Shown here one piece after another: positions 20,495 through 30,291 of a DNA stretch of 64,000 bases. The notes under the pieces were generated by a model. That model searched no databases. It had not been told where the DNA came from and saw only the letters and a program-made list of their open reading frames with translations. Numbering within the stretch: the first letter of the stretch is position 1; each line of letters opens with the position of its first letter. The position numbers were made by a program, and so were the translations under genes. Source of the stretch: Kluyveromyces lactis (Eukaryota > Ascomycota > Saccharomycetes > Saccharomycetales > Saccharomycetaceae); NCBI RefSeq assembly GCF_000002515.2, contig NC_006041.1, forward strand, positions 62,001-126,000, given 5' to 3'.

Positions 20495-22390
20495 ATGTCT
20501 GAAGATATTCTAACATACACCGCGAACACCGATTCAGACGATTCAGATGTGGAACAAAGAGAAATCGAAAAGAAATACAAGACTTCTAGCGAAACGCCAG
20601 TAGTGCAACTCTACGATGGAGATGACTATGACAATGATGATATCAGGGAAACGAATGGGAATGACTTTCCTAACGAAGAAGATGAATCAAACCAGCTGTA
20701 TTCGCCCGTTGTTGACATGAACTTCTTCACTCTATCCGATGAGTGTACTGAAGTTATAATATGCTTAGAAAAGAATCAACACCTTCTAATATGCGGTCAG
20801 TTCAATCTACAAATTATAAAAGGCGGGATTACATATAACAACGTTCATTATAACAGTGGTTATAAAAACTGGGAATTCTGGCATCCCGCTTGTAATGCAA
20901 TTTCGCCAATAGTGTCTTCTTTTTATGCCGGTTGGGAATCTAAATTGTTTCTTAACCGAGAATATCAACATTTCACAACACAGATCGAAAGCTACGACTG
21001 CGTCCTAAAAATCAGCAATGGCTGCAATATAACAGAATTATCTAGTTTATTACCTGAGCTTAGAGATATGTGGGGTCCTTTGAATATTTCATTGCTACCG
21101 GGAATTGCCAGAAAGCAACTAACGTTCAACATTATCAGTAAAATTTCCGATTCTGTAAGAATATTGGATATATCAACCGAATGGTCAACAGTCATCGATG
21201 AAATGCGTATATTCCACGCTAACTCGTCACAAGATATGAGGGTCATGGTAATAGGAGGTAAGAACTCAGGAAAATCCACTTTGATGCGGCTTCTTGTCCA
21301 AAAATTTTTGCATAGTAACAACGATCTATCATATGAAGCCATACACTACCTTGATATTGATCCTGGTCAGCCAGAGTACTCGCCACCTGAAAGCATATCA
21401 TGGAATAAAGTAGACCCGAAATCTATGTCCTTAGGCCAACATCTTTGCCAAGGAAGATTCACAACCATAAAACAGCATTTCATAGGATCCTCATCACCTC
21501 AGGATTGGCCAGAAACATACTCTAACGCTGTAGAATCACTTTTGAAAGAGTGGCAGACAGAGAATTTCATGGGGACATCATTTTTAAATATTCCTGGGTG
21601 GATTAAAGGATTTGGTGTTAAAATTATCAACCATGCACTTGACCATTTCAAGCCAACTCACATCATATTTCTATCTTATAATGGGCTGCCCTTTTCGTCC
21701 GAAATTAAAGTCCCTGACGCTTTCAGTACAACTCAGCGGTCAACTTACAAACCTATAATACTACAATTGCATTCTCCTGCTGTGGGTAAACACATATCCC
21801 ATGCTTTACAAAGATTTAACGCAGCTAAAATCAGGCAGTTCAAGATTACAGCATATTTACATAAAAAATATGACCGAAATTTTGTAATCAATCCATTGGT
21901 CATGCAGAAACCTCAACTAACTTCTATTGGCAACCGCGGTATAGTTGGTTTTGAGTTTCTCCAATATTCCAATAGCTCTTTGTATCACGATGATATCAAA
22001 CTATCTTTAGATGGGACGGTCGTTGCTCTTCATAGGGCAGATAGTACCCCAGACGTGCTATTCAAGGGCATATTCCCAGTGATGAAGAATTACTCAAAAA
22101 TTAACACTGAATTTGTGGGACTTGCTTTGATTCATTCTATTGATCTTGAACAGTCCCTCATCTACATGTATATTCCTGAGAACCTCTTTCGGGCCTTAAG
22201 AGAAACGGAAAACAAATGGGTCTTAGTACGTGGAAAGACGGAAACACCCATCTGCGAGTTATACCCAAATAATGGCATATTCAAAAGTGAAGTTGATATT
22301 CCATACGTTTCTCTTTACCAAAAGAAGAGACATGAACACGTATGGAAAGTAAGAAAAAATGTGATGAGAAGAGGACATCACATGAAATGA
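20495..22390 (+). CDS. GRC3: Grc3 polynucleotide 5'-hydroxyl kinase, rRNA processing
   Basis: The protein has 631 residues, against about 632 in S. cerevisiae. A Clp1/NOL9-type P-loop, GGKNSGKST, begins at residue 254, followed by LDIDPGQPEYSPP, the family's Walker B/lid region. The N-terminus is acidic and disordered. Grc3 works with the endonuclease Las1 in the nucleolus: Las1 cuts ITS2 at C2 and Grc3 phosphorylates the new 5' end so that Rat1 can trim it. It also affects Pol I termination. The stop codon is only 35 bp from that of the convergent RIX7, another ribosome-biogenesis gene. The promoter carries RRPE and PAC motifs, consistent with ribosome-biogenesis co-regulation. Confidence 0.95.
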   Translation: MSEDILTYTANTDSDDSDVEQREIEKKYKTSSETPVVQLYDGDDYDNDDIRETNGNDFPNEEDESNQLYSPVVDMNFFTLSDECTEVIICLEKNQHLLICGQFNLQIIKGGITYNNVHYNSGYKNWEFWHPACNAISPIVSSFYAGWESKLFLNREYQHFTTQIESYDCVLKISNGCNITELSSLLPELRDMWGPLNISLLPGIARKQLTFNIISKISDSVRILDISTEWSTVIDEMRIFHANSSQDMRVMVIGGKNSGKSTLMRLLVQKFLHSNNDLSYEAIHYLDIDPGQPEYSPPESISWNKVDPKSMSLGQHLCQGRFTTIKQHFIGSSSPQDWPETYSNAVESLLKEWQTENFMGTSFLNIPGWIKGFGVKIINHALDHFKPTHIIFLSYNGLPFSSEIKVPDAFSTTQRSTYKPIILQLHSPAVGKHISHALQRFNAAKIRQFKITAYLHKKYDRNFVINPLVMQKPQLTSIGNRGIVGFEFLQYSNSSLYHDDIKLSLDGTVVALHRADSTPDVLFKGIFPVMKNYSKINTEFVGLALIHSIDLEQSLIYMYIPENLFRALRETENKWVLVRGKTETPICELYPNNGIFKSEVDIPYVSLYQKKRHEHVWKVRKNVMRRGHHMK

Positions 22391-22425
22391 CATCATATTT
22401 ATTACATATTTGTAGAATTTAAAGC

Positions 22426-24870
22426 TCATTCAGACCCATCTGAAGAATCGTTCCATCCCATCCTTTTGTTTAGTCTGTCATATCTAGTTCTATCCTTATC
22501 ACTGACGGAGGGTTTTACTTTCTTTAAAGCGTTTTCGAAATCTTTCATATAGACAATTACATCTTCAGTTGGAGAGTTTGTTGTGAGATCTTCGAATTCT
22601 TTGTCTAGGTTGTTCTCCCCTACTGACATGATTTCATCAGTTTTGAAAAAGTTTCGTTTGAGAGCCAGGACGGATGATTCTCGGACCAGTGCGGCGATAT
22701 CTGCACCCGAAAAGTTCTTGCAACGTTCATCATTAACAATCCTGTTTATATCTACGTCGTCTGCAATTGGAGTTCCGTTTGATCTAATCAAAGTTCTCAT
22801 AATATCGACCTTTTCTTCGAAATTTGGTAATTCTATGAAAAGGGTTTTATCGAGTCTCCCTGGTCTTAGCATCGCTGGGTCTATCATATCTGGTCTATTC
22901 GTCGCGCCTACAACGAATATTCCTCTCCTATCGTTTAAACCATCCAATTCTGTTAGTAAGGTATTAACAACACGAGAAGATGACTCCGACAAAGACGCAT
23001 CTCTTCTTGGAACGAGAGCATCTAATTCATCGAAGAATATTATACATGGTACGGATGCACGTGCTCTGTTGAATACTTGTCTTATTGCCCTCTCTGATTC
23101 ACCAACGTATTTGTTTAATAGTTCAGGACCCTTGATGGAGATAAAGTTTGCTCTGGATTCATTAGCAACAGCTTTAGCTAAAAGAGTCTTACCACAACCT
23201 GGAGGTCCCCATAAAAGAACACCTGCTGGCGCACTAATACCAACTTTCTCGTAAAGCTCTGGTCTTTTGATCGGTTGTACGATAGCCATGTTCAATTCAA
23301 TACGAATTTTATCTAAAGCACCGACACTGGACCATGTGACATCAGGCACAGTGGCAAACCCTTCTCTCTTAGCAGTAGGCTGGATGGTAGGCAAAGCTTT
23401 TAAAAAGTCTTCATATTTTATGAATAAACCTTGAAGCTGTTCCGCTGTCAAAGCGTCTGGGAAGTTATCTATAAAGCGCTGAATAATGGAGAGTGGAAGA
23501 GGATCAATCATATTTGCTGTGTTCTTTAATTGGGTTTCTGCATCTATATCGATATCCATGTCAACATCATTGGATCCAGCATAGTTTTGAAATATTCTTT
23601 TGATTGCGCATGTTCCTGCAGCAGTTATTAAAGCTTTCAAATCTGCTCCTACGAATCCTGGTGTAAGCTTTGCTAGTTTGATAAAATCAATTTCGCCGTC
23701 GATCTTTAAACTGGAGGCCATTTTCTTCAAGATAAAGTACCTAGATGTCTCATTTGGCACATTGAGGCATATTTCTCTGTCAAATCTGCCAGCCCTCCTT
23801 AGTGCTGCATCCAAAGAATCAGGTCTGTTTGTTGCACCTATTACAATCACTGGTTTGCCCTCCATTTTCTCAAATGACAATTCATCCATAGATGTCAATA
23901 ACTGGGCAACAATTCTTCTTTCCATTTCCCTTTGAGCACCACCATCTCGTTTGGGAGTAATGGCGTCGATTTCGTCAAAAAATACTAGGCATGGTGCTAA
24001 TGATTTTGCTTCATCGAATAGCTCTCGAATCTTTTTCTCACTTTCTCCAGACATCCCGCTCACTACCGATGGAGCAGATATGGAAATAAAGGGTACCTGC
24101 AACTCACCAGCTAAGGCATTTGCTATTGATGTCTTACCACACCCTGGTGGGCCATGCAAGAGTACACCTCTAGGTGGTTCAACTCCGGTGGCAGAATATA
24201 TTTCTGGATGTAATATCGGTAATCCAATAAGCTCCATTAATTGAGCAATCACATCGTCCATTCCCCCCAAAGTTGACAAATTGGAACTTGGAGGTGACCT
24301 ATCATCTTTTTTTTGTCTCTTAATCTTGTCCTTGGGCTCGTCTTTTGCTCTTTTCTTGATCAGCTTCTTTCCTTCAGTTGTCTCCTCTTTCTCTAATTTT
24401 GAAACCTGCCATTGGGATGTAATGTCTTTATTTAAATCGTTCGAATTAGGTGTAAACATTAGATTTTTATCAGATAGAACCTCTTCATTCGATTCAGGCT
24501 TCTCCTGGTCCATTAATGGTCCCATTTCCTCTAACTCGTCATCAATCACTTGTAGCAATGCCTTCTGGATAGTTTTTTCTAGTAGCACCTTTTTAACTCT
24601 TTGAAGAGACAAATCTTTGCTTTGACAAAATGCAAGTACTTCAGGAAAACGAAGATCCTTTGCTAAAAATATATCTGCCAGTTCAGTGTTTAACTCCTCT
24701 AAACTGCTGTCATCAGATTGAACATCACTTCTTTCCAATAATTCTCTTTTTTTTGCATTCTCACGCTGCTTCTCCAAAGATTTTTCATCTAGCATACGGT
24801 ATATTAGATCACTTATTTTAGTTTCTAAAGATTGGCTTAAGCCATTCTTTCTGGGCCTAGGTTTTACCAT
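22426..24870 (-). CDS. RIX7: Rix7, tandem AAA-ATPase of 60S ribosome biogenesis
   Basis: The protein has 814 residues (837 in S. cerevisiae). There are two AAA modules, each with Walker A GPPGCGKT (near residues 239 and 553), Walker B (VFFDEIDA and IFFDELDA) and second-region-of-homology arginines (RRAGRFD and RPGRLDK). The first helical N-domain is followed by a Lys-rich linker with nuclear-localisation character. Rix7 (human NVL) is a hexameric unfoldase that removes Nsa1 from nucleolar pre-60S particles. The WSSVGALDKIRIELNMAI segment before the second module is typical of the NVL branch and separates it from Cdc48. Minus-strand ATG at 24870 gives the expected N-terminus with the RPRKNGLSQSLETKI start. 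A doubled GATGAG motif lies about 80 bp upstream. Confidence 0.97.
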   Translation of the reverse strand: MVKPRPRKNGLSQSLETKISDLIYRMLDEKSLEKQRENAKKRELLERSDVQSDDSSLEELNTELADIFLAKDLRFPEVLAFCQSKDLSLQRVKKVLLEKTIQKALLQVIDDELEEMGPLMDQEKPESNEEVLSDKNLMFTPNSNDLNKDITSQWQVSKLEKEETTEGKKLIKKRAKDEPKDKIKRQKKDDRSPPSSNLSTLGGMDDVIAQLMELIGLPILHPEIYSATGVEPPRGVLLHGPPGCGKTSIANALAGELQVPFISISAPSVVSGMSGESEKKIRELFDEAKSLAPCLVFFDEIDAITPKRDGGAQREMERRIVAQLLTSMDELSFEKMEGKPVIVIGATNRPDSLDAALRRAGRFDREICLNVPNETSRYFILKKMASSLKIDGEIDFIKLAKLTPGFVGADLKALITAAGTCAIKRIFQNYAGSNDVDMDIDIDAETQLKNTANMIDPLPLSIIQRFIDNFPDALTAEQLQGLFIKYEDFLKALPTIQPTAKREGFATVPDVTWSSVGALDKIRIELNMAIVQPIKRPELYEKVGISAPAGVLLWGPPGCGKTLLAKAVANESRANFISIKGPELLNKYVGESERAIRQVFNRARASVPCIIFFDELDALVPRRDASLSESSSRVVNTLLTELDGLNDRRGIFVVGATNRPDMIDPAMLRPGRLDKTLFIELPNFEEKVDIMRTLIRSNGTPIADDVDINRIVNDERCKNFSGADIAALVRESSVLALKRNFFKTDEIMSVGENNLDKEFEDLTTNSPTEDVIVYMKDFENALKKVKPSVSDKDRTRYDRLNKRMGWNDSSDGSE

Positions 24871-24948
24871 TCTCTGGTTGATGAGCTTTCACAGTTCTAC
24901 ACTTAGCATGGTTTTATTTCACCTAGCTTTCTGAAGAGCGATTCAGAT

Positions 24949-24961
24949 GATGAGATGAGCT
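24949..24961 (+). promoter_or_regulatory. PAC motif of the RIX7 promoter
   Basis: GATGAGATGAGCT contains two overlapping GATGAG cores, the second fitting the fuller PAC form GATGAGMT. It lies about 80-90 bp before the RIX7 ATG. The same doubled core stands before GRC3. Confidence 0.5.
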
Positions 24962-25028
24962 TGGACAATCTTTTTACCTCATCGATTCAAACTATAAAAA
25001 ATAGTATTGCTTTTTCAACAAAGATCTG

Positions 25029-25036
25029 ATCACGTG
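25029..25036 (+). promoter_or_regulatory. Cbf1-type E-box ATCACGTG
   Basis: A perfect RTCACRTG site lies between RIX7 and IRC19. The sequence after it (GTTTTTTGTTTTC) is T-rich but does not continue as a long AT tract with a CCGAA core, so a centromere is not supported. Confidence 0.4.
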
Positions 25037-25255
25037 GTTTTTTGTTTTCATCAACAATTCTCTGATTGGACATTTCGTGGGTACAGCGGTTGAGATCACC
25101 AGTATTCTAATATACGGTAGTGTTAGCAGCGGTTCTGAATTCGTATAATCCAATTCTCCAGTATCGCACCAAGCTTTTTCGTTGAAACTCCGAAAATTTA
25201 TACTCACATATAGGGGTGGGGTGTACTAAAGTCAAAACATTGTCCAATTTAATTA

Positions 25256-25822
25256 ATGGTGCTCATCAAATCTAGGAAATCCATTGTCACTGCCACGAAT
25301 GTGTGCATCAATTCATCTTCCAAATTTTACCTTACAGAAGAACAGGTTCAGTCACTTGGAGACAAAGAGTTCTTGACTGCATCTTATAGAAGATTCCTTC
25401 GAATGAGACAATTCATTTCCAAAAGGCAAATGGTGAAGGAGTCATATACGACATACCTTAGGTACAAGTTCAAGATTGAGGATTTTGAATTAAAGAGAAG
25501 TAAATTACTATCTGTTTCTGGGATGAGTGCTATGGATTTTCGAAGCTCGGTCCAGAAATCCCTCTGTTTTCTTATCAAGGCGTTCTCGATTAGTGATGCC
25601 TACTCTAAAGACATGATTGATGACTCTCATAAATGTAAAAAGATTATAAAAAATTTGTTGACTGTTGACTATCATCGGAATAGAATTATCAATCGATCAA
25701 GCAATATGTATCAATATTATAGAAAGGATTTCACATTTTTCACTGATGGTCAAAATATTGGGTTGAAGCAATTCGAAGAGAATCTAATGCGACTTAATGA
25801 GTGCTTAGGAACAAGATTATAA
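25256..25822 (+). CDS. IRC19: Irc19/Rrg4-type protein
   Basis: The protein has 188 residues (230 in S. cerevisiae). It is basic and helical, with a SYRRFLRMRQF segment near residue 43 that resembles an LYR-type motif, and no membrane segment. The call rests mainly on position: between RIX7 (minus) and YLL032C (minus), plus strand, exactly as YLL033W. In S. cerevisiae loss increases Rad52 foci and respiratory defects have been reported; the molecular role is unknown. The LYR resemblance is my own observation and would suggest a mitochondrial partner of the acyl-carrier/iron-sulphur type, but this is only an inference. Confidence 0.75.
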   Translation: MVLIKSRKSIVTATNVCINSSSKFYLTEEQVQSLGDKEFLTASYRRFLRMRQFISKRQMVKESYTTYLRYKFKIEDFELKRSKLLSVSGMSAMDFRSSVQKSLCFLIKAFSISDAYSKDMIDDSHKCKKIIKNLLTVDYHRNRIINRSSNMYQYYRKDFTFFTDGQNIGLKQFEENLMRLNECLGTRL

Positions 25823-25990
25823 TTTCAAATTAATTGGGGAAGGGATTTCTTGCCATACAAAACAATCGGTAATGCTTTGATGATATTGAAAAACTACCCT
25901 TTTATCTATATCTTATTTATAGAAGTTTCATTCTTACATTCATTGTCAAAAAATCAGGTAATAAGTCATTTACTCATTATCATTTCAATA

Positions 25991-28132
25991 TCAAATCCGT
26001 ACTTGAGAAAAGCTTTTGAGAATAGAAGTTTGGGGTGAATTTTCGATAGTGGTGTTCAGTTGTTTGCCAACCCTATACAAAGGAGTGACAGAGGTATAAT
26101 GCGCTACTTCTCTCTTTGATATTATTTTGTTATTGGACAATTTAAGGAAAGAGTCAATTAAAAATATTATTTCTTCTAATTGTGAAGGCTTCATCAGAGG
26201 ACTGAATGTTAATCGAATGAAATTTCTGTTCTGTGTGAACTGCACATTGCTGTAGGACAAAGGCAGTAATAACCCTTTTGAAAATTCGTTCTCTGATGCG
26301 GGGTTTTTTATGTGAATTTCCATTTCCCTGCCAAAGCGGGAAATAATATCGTTTGCGGCTCGTTCCGGTCCAGTATCATTGCCTTTGACGTTAATGTGAT
26401 AGCCCTCTACTGGCAAAGATTGAGGGAATGAAATGTAACATGAATGAGCCTTTTCTATCTCGCTGATGAATGAAAGATCAGAATTCATATGGATTAAATA
26501 AAGATATTGGCTTGGAGACATTTTCACATAGACCGTTTTCTGAACTTGACTATACTGCTCGGATAGACTTAATAGTTGCTCTTTTGCTGCTTCAATGTTG
26601 ATAGTGTTTTTTGAAGGACACCTAATGATGACATTGTCGTATCTTGTAAAAGTCCAATCTCCCTGCGGTAACTGAAAGCTGTTAGAAAATTGTATGAAAA
26701 CGTTGTATTTTCTCATAATTGTCTGAATTACTGATCCACCCGTACCAATGACAGGACGATGGTATGCTTCTGGTATGAAAAAGGACTTTTCACATGGAAG
26801 TTCTTGGAGTAATAAGGAGAAGCTATCTTGTATCTGTTGCCAATCTTCACCTTGTAAAATAACTAACATATGACCACTTGAGTCATTTTCCAATGAAATT
26901 GCACATTTTTTCCGGTCCATAATCTTCATTAATTTACCATTCTTCTTACCTGAAATGAAGTCTTTGTAAATTGTATCTAATTCTAATGTGAACCTCACAT
27001 TTTGTACGCATTGGAAATCTTCTGCTAAGATATCAAGATAAGTCTGCTGAATAGAAGCATGACACCCGACAAAATTGAAGAAATTCTTGAATTTATCTGT
27101 AGAGAATATGACATTATTCTTAGAGGCAATTCTTTTGAATGTTGATGTTCTATTGATAAGTTCCGTTGCATCATTTGACTCCGTAAACCAAAATCGAACT
27201 TCTGATATAACAGCTAAAATATTTCTGACAAATCTTTTTCTAACGATGTCCAGTAGAGCTGCAGAATTACTTTGCAACTGCACACTTCCCGTTGTATAAT
27301 TGATATATGATGGATATTTTTGCATCAACTTCATTATTGTTTCCGAAGGAAATACGGTTTTTAAGTATGCTATTTTCAACGGAGAAACATTTGGTATAGC
27401 AGTGGCATGTAGGGATCCATCAAGAATATCATTTAATTTCTTTTCTAAGCATTGTTTAGCAAGCAGTGCATCGCATTTTTGCTCACTTTGCAAGAATAGC
27501 TTCGATGGGTAATCGTGACCTAATATTCCCAACTGTGAATCAATGACTTCTGTATGAAAACATTCGGACAAATGTTTCCAATTGCCCCCATTTTGACCTG
27601 CTAATAGGGGCATCATTGATACGGCTTTAAAATCTATCACATCTACATATTTGTGCTGTTTCACCGCAATTGCACACTTTAATTCTATCTCCATGATGGC
27701 TAGTTTACTTTTCAGTCCAAACAAAATAAGTCTCTCATCGTTAGACACTGTAGATTCTTTCACATCATTTCTTCCCAGTAAGACTATATTAGCATTATAA
27801 TGTTTCTTGTTCCAATCATGAAGTAAGCACTGAAATAAGGAATACCATTCGCTATTATCGGATTCCAAGTGAAGGGCTAACTCGGAGAAGGCTAGTGGAT
27901 CCCATTTCGTAATATCTTCCAAGTTGTTAGTTCGAAGAATGCAGGACACTGAAATTGAATCAGAGGAGTTCTCTTCAGTCCTAACAATTTCAAATCCAGG
28001 AGGAACCCTAAATAAGCATTGTTTTCCTTGAAGTAACGACCATTCTGAAATTGAATTAAACAAGCACTGCTTCGACTCGGGTCTTAAAAAAGCGTGTGCA
28101 GTAAATGGTATAATATTATCAAGAGAGTCCAT
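25991..28132 (-). CDS. KH-domain RNA-binding protein of the YLL032C type
   Basis: The protein has 713 residues (825 in S. cerevisiae YLL032C). A KH domain lies near residues 452-490, where PEAYHRPVIGTGGSVIQTIM contains the GxxG loop (GTGG). Further beta-alpha segments before and after could be degenerate KH repeats. The role is not well defined; the yeast homologue is a cytoplasmic protein with predicted RNA binding. Position and orientation match YLL032C exactly: convergent with IRC19, with 168 bp between stops. Upstream lies a 2.2 kb gene-free region. I leave the symbol empty because the standard name is only a systematic one. Confidence 0.85.
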   Translation of the reverse strand: MDSLDNIIPFTAHAFLRPESKQCLFNSISEWSLLQGKQCLFRVPPGFEIVRTEENSSDSISVSCILRTNNLEDITKWDPLAFSELALHLESDNSEWYSLFQCLLHDWNKKHYNANIVLLGRNDVKESTVSNDERLILFGLKSKLAIMEIELKCAIAVKQHKYVDVIDFKAVSMMPLLAGQNGGNWKHLSECFHTEVIDSQLGILGHDYPSKLFLQSEQKCDALLAKQCLEKKLNDILDGSLHATAIPNVSPLKIAYLKTVFPSETIMKLMQKYPSYINYTTGSVQLQSNSAALLDIVRKRFVRNILAVISEVRFWFTESNDATELINRTSTFKRIASKNNVIFSTDKFKNFFNFVGCHASIQQTYLDILAEDFQCVQNVRFTLELDTIYKDFISGKKNGKLMKIMDRKKCAISLENDSSGHMLVILQGEDWQQIQDSFSLLLQELPCEKSFFIPEAYHRPVIGTGGSVIQTIMRKYNVFIQFSNSFQLPQGDWTFTRYDNVIIRCPSKNTINIEAAKEQLLSLSEQYSQVQKTVYVKMSPSQYLYLIHMNSDLSFISEIEKAHSCYISFPQSLPVEGYHINVKGNDTGPERAANDIISRFGREMEIHIKNPASENEFSKGLLLPLSYSNVQFTQNRNFIRLTFSPLMKPSQLEEIIFLIDSFLKLSNNKIISKREVAHYTSVTPLYRVGKQLNTTIENSPQTSILKSFSQVRI

Positions 28133-28470
28133 TGTTAAAAGATGGTATGATAGAATGAATAAGAGTTGTCAAAGTATATATCAGCGAATTCAGTAACCTA
28201 TGTATGCGGCACAGTTTTTTTTTATGCTCTTCACGAAATAAATACTGATAAAACAGAGGTGGAAACAAATAATGACGTTTCTTGCTCGATAAAACCCGGT
28301 TCAGAACAGTCTCTTTTCACCCTTAATACAATCTTCAACAACTCAATTGATGTCAGCAGTGCAATCCAGAACCAACTGACTCAATTCTACTTTATAACTT
28401 ATTCTTAGTTATGTACAAAGAAGAAATCGAGGGTAGAAAGAAATACAGATCTTCAAAATAACATTGAATC

Positions 28471-28510
28471 CAAAACGAAAACAAAAACAAAAACAAAAAC
28501 GAAAACAAAA
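28471..28510 (+). repeat. (ACAAAA)n microsatellite
   Basis: Forty bases consist almost wholly of CAAAAA/CGAAAA units about 340-380 bp upstream of the YLL032C homologue. Confidence 0.8.
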
Positions 28511-29055
28511 GAATAAAAAAAATAAAGTTTCGAGGATTTCTTGAAAACACTGCAGCTATCATTGTTCGGGCGGAATCAAATGTAAACAAAAGACTCAGGA
28601 GAAATATTTTATAAGATAGTTCTGAAGAACTTACAAGAAAGCTTCAAGGGAGAAGCATTGTCGAGAATGAAGCAGTACTTGGCACGCGACCAAATCGTTC
28701 AAATGTAACCAGGACAATAATTCCCTGAACGGTTCTCAAAAGGCACATAGGTATTTCGCCATGTTAATGAAGCATTGTTAATACTTCCATGCGGTGTATC
28801 TTTTCTTTTCTTTATCGTCCTAAGTTCTTGATGCATATAGCAAGTATAGATGATTGATGTTACTAATAGCAGAGCCTCAACTCATCCAGATTGTGAAAGG
28901 TTGTAATCAGCAGTTCCTGGATTCTTTTTTCAGTGACAGTCCATAAGCAAGACTACTGAATCACTTGCGTTCTCTAAATATGGAAACTGAGCCATAGGAT
29001 ATATTCGTCATATTTCAAAAGGAAAGCGAAATGACGACAAGGTAGGGCAACTTTC

Positions 29056-29063
29056 TATATAAA
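29056..29063 (+). promoter_or_regulatory. Orphan TATA box
   Basis: TATATAAA lies more than 1.2 kb before BEM2 with no good ORF following it. It could drive a long BEM2 leader or a non-coding transcript, or be chance. Confidence 0.3.
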
Positions 29064-30291
29064 GAACAGAATAAATAAATACAGCCCTACCGATGCTTGT
29101 TGATGAAAGAGCCAAGAATGGTATCGGGCAGAAGATACAAATGTACGGGGGATTAAAAGACGGTAGCCTTACGAAATCTTCATCACGAGACGCGGTACCC
29201 TCTTTTTTCTCTTCCCTTTAAAAAAAACTTTATTCAACTGCATTACTGGCTTGGCGAATGCGTTAACACTTTGACCCTTTTGGGTCTCTAAGTAACAGTA
29301 TAACTTCCTTATTTTGAGCATTTTTCCTACTTGAAGATACGATGACCGTCTAACCAGTAATGAAGTGTGACATTGACATTACCCCATTTTTACCGTGCAT
29401 CATCGATGAATACCAGCTCCTACCTGCATCAGCAGTCTAGCTGGTTGGACGCGTCGCGGATAAAGTTAGTTATATATGAACACGCTACTTAAATATTCAC
29501 GACCTGCACTGGGCTTCTTAAAATACGTAGACGTTGACCAAATCTTTGAATCGATTGTTCTGAGTTCGATTTTTTTGGTGGGAAAATCGAATCATAAAGG
29601 AAATGAAAGCTAAAACCTAAGTACGAAAAAAAATAAACAAAATACGATAGAACTGATCATATTTTTACACAACAGACAACATTTCTTTCCGGAACGGCAC
29701 AAGACCAGTGAGCCCTTTACGAACTAATACATACACTCATTACTTTATTATAAATATACCTTGGATATACCTGGTTCGCTTTGTTTCCTAGTTATAAGCT
29801 GAGTGTTTTTGATTATTTTTTTTCAGCTTCAATCGCGATTTTAGAGGACGAAACGATACACCTCATAGGCTCCTTCCAGTTTTTGTTGGTATTTTGACGT
29901 GATCGATCACTTATCGCTTCCAATATCATAGTATCATTGTTACCTATCCATCATTGGGCTTGGAACTGTATTGCTCATAAATTGGAAAAGTGCCATCTAG
30001 AGTGCCTAAATTGATTGGATACCGACTCAAATCGTTCTTACTGAATTGATCGGTTTTGATAATAAGCTCAAGTGAAATAGTGTTTATAATTGGTTGATTT
30101 CCGCTGGTCATAAAAACTATTATCGATTAATCGATTATTTATCTCTTTTGCCTTATTTCGAATTGAGACTTAACTAAGACATCAGTTACCAGCTTTCCTT
30201 TCTTTCGTTTGATTCTATCCAGTTACACCTCTTCATTGAAGAGTAAAGGGAAATTCTAACGCATATATTCCACACAAGTAACGATTCAACA

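Larger units (their letters stand above)
24871..25255. other. Divergent RIX7/IRC19 promoter region
   Basis: The 385-bp spacer holds a PAC motif near RIX7 and a Cbf1-type E-box near its middle. No other gene is seen. Confidence 0.5.
28133..30291. other. 2.2 kb gene-free divergent region at a synteny junction
   Basis: It lies between the starts of the YLL032C homologue and BEM2. Visible: an A/C-rich 6-bp microsatellite (28471-28510), CTTGGC (reverse GCCAAG, the Rim101 core) at 28678 and 29250, a canonical TATATAAA at 29056 on the plus strand with no nearby ORF, a GACCC-TTTT-GGGTC hairpin at 29273-29286, and several poly-T or poly-A tracts. No tRNA, snoRNA with clear boxes, or centromere core was found. 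The largest ORFs in it are below 100 codons. Confidence 0.55.

Noticed and set aside
25029-25036. ATCACGTG as a centromere CDEI
   Set aside because: No CDEII of high AT content and no CCGAA-type CDEIII lie at the required distance; the same holds for the E-boxes at 15012 and 63455.
28861-28933. Possible intron branch site TACTAAT with a T-rich stretch and CAG before BEM2
   Set aside because: No GTATGT donor with a coding exon lies upstream, and BEM2 starts much further right with a complete N-terminus.
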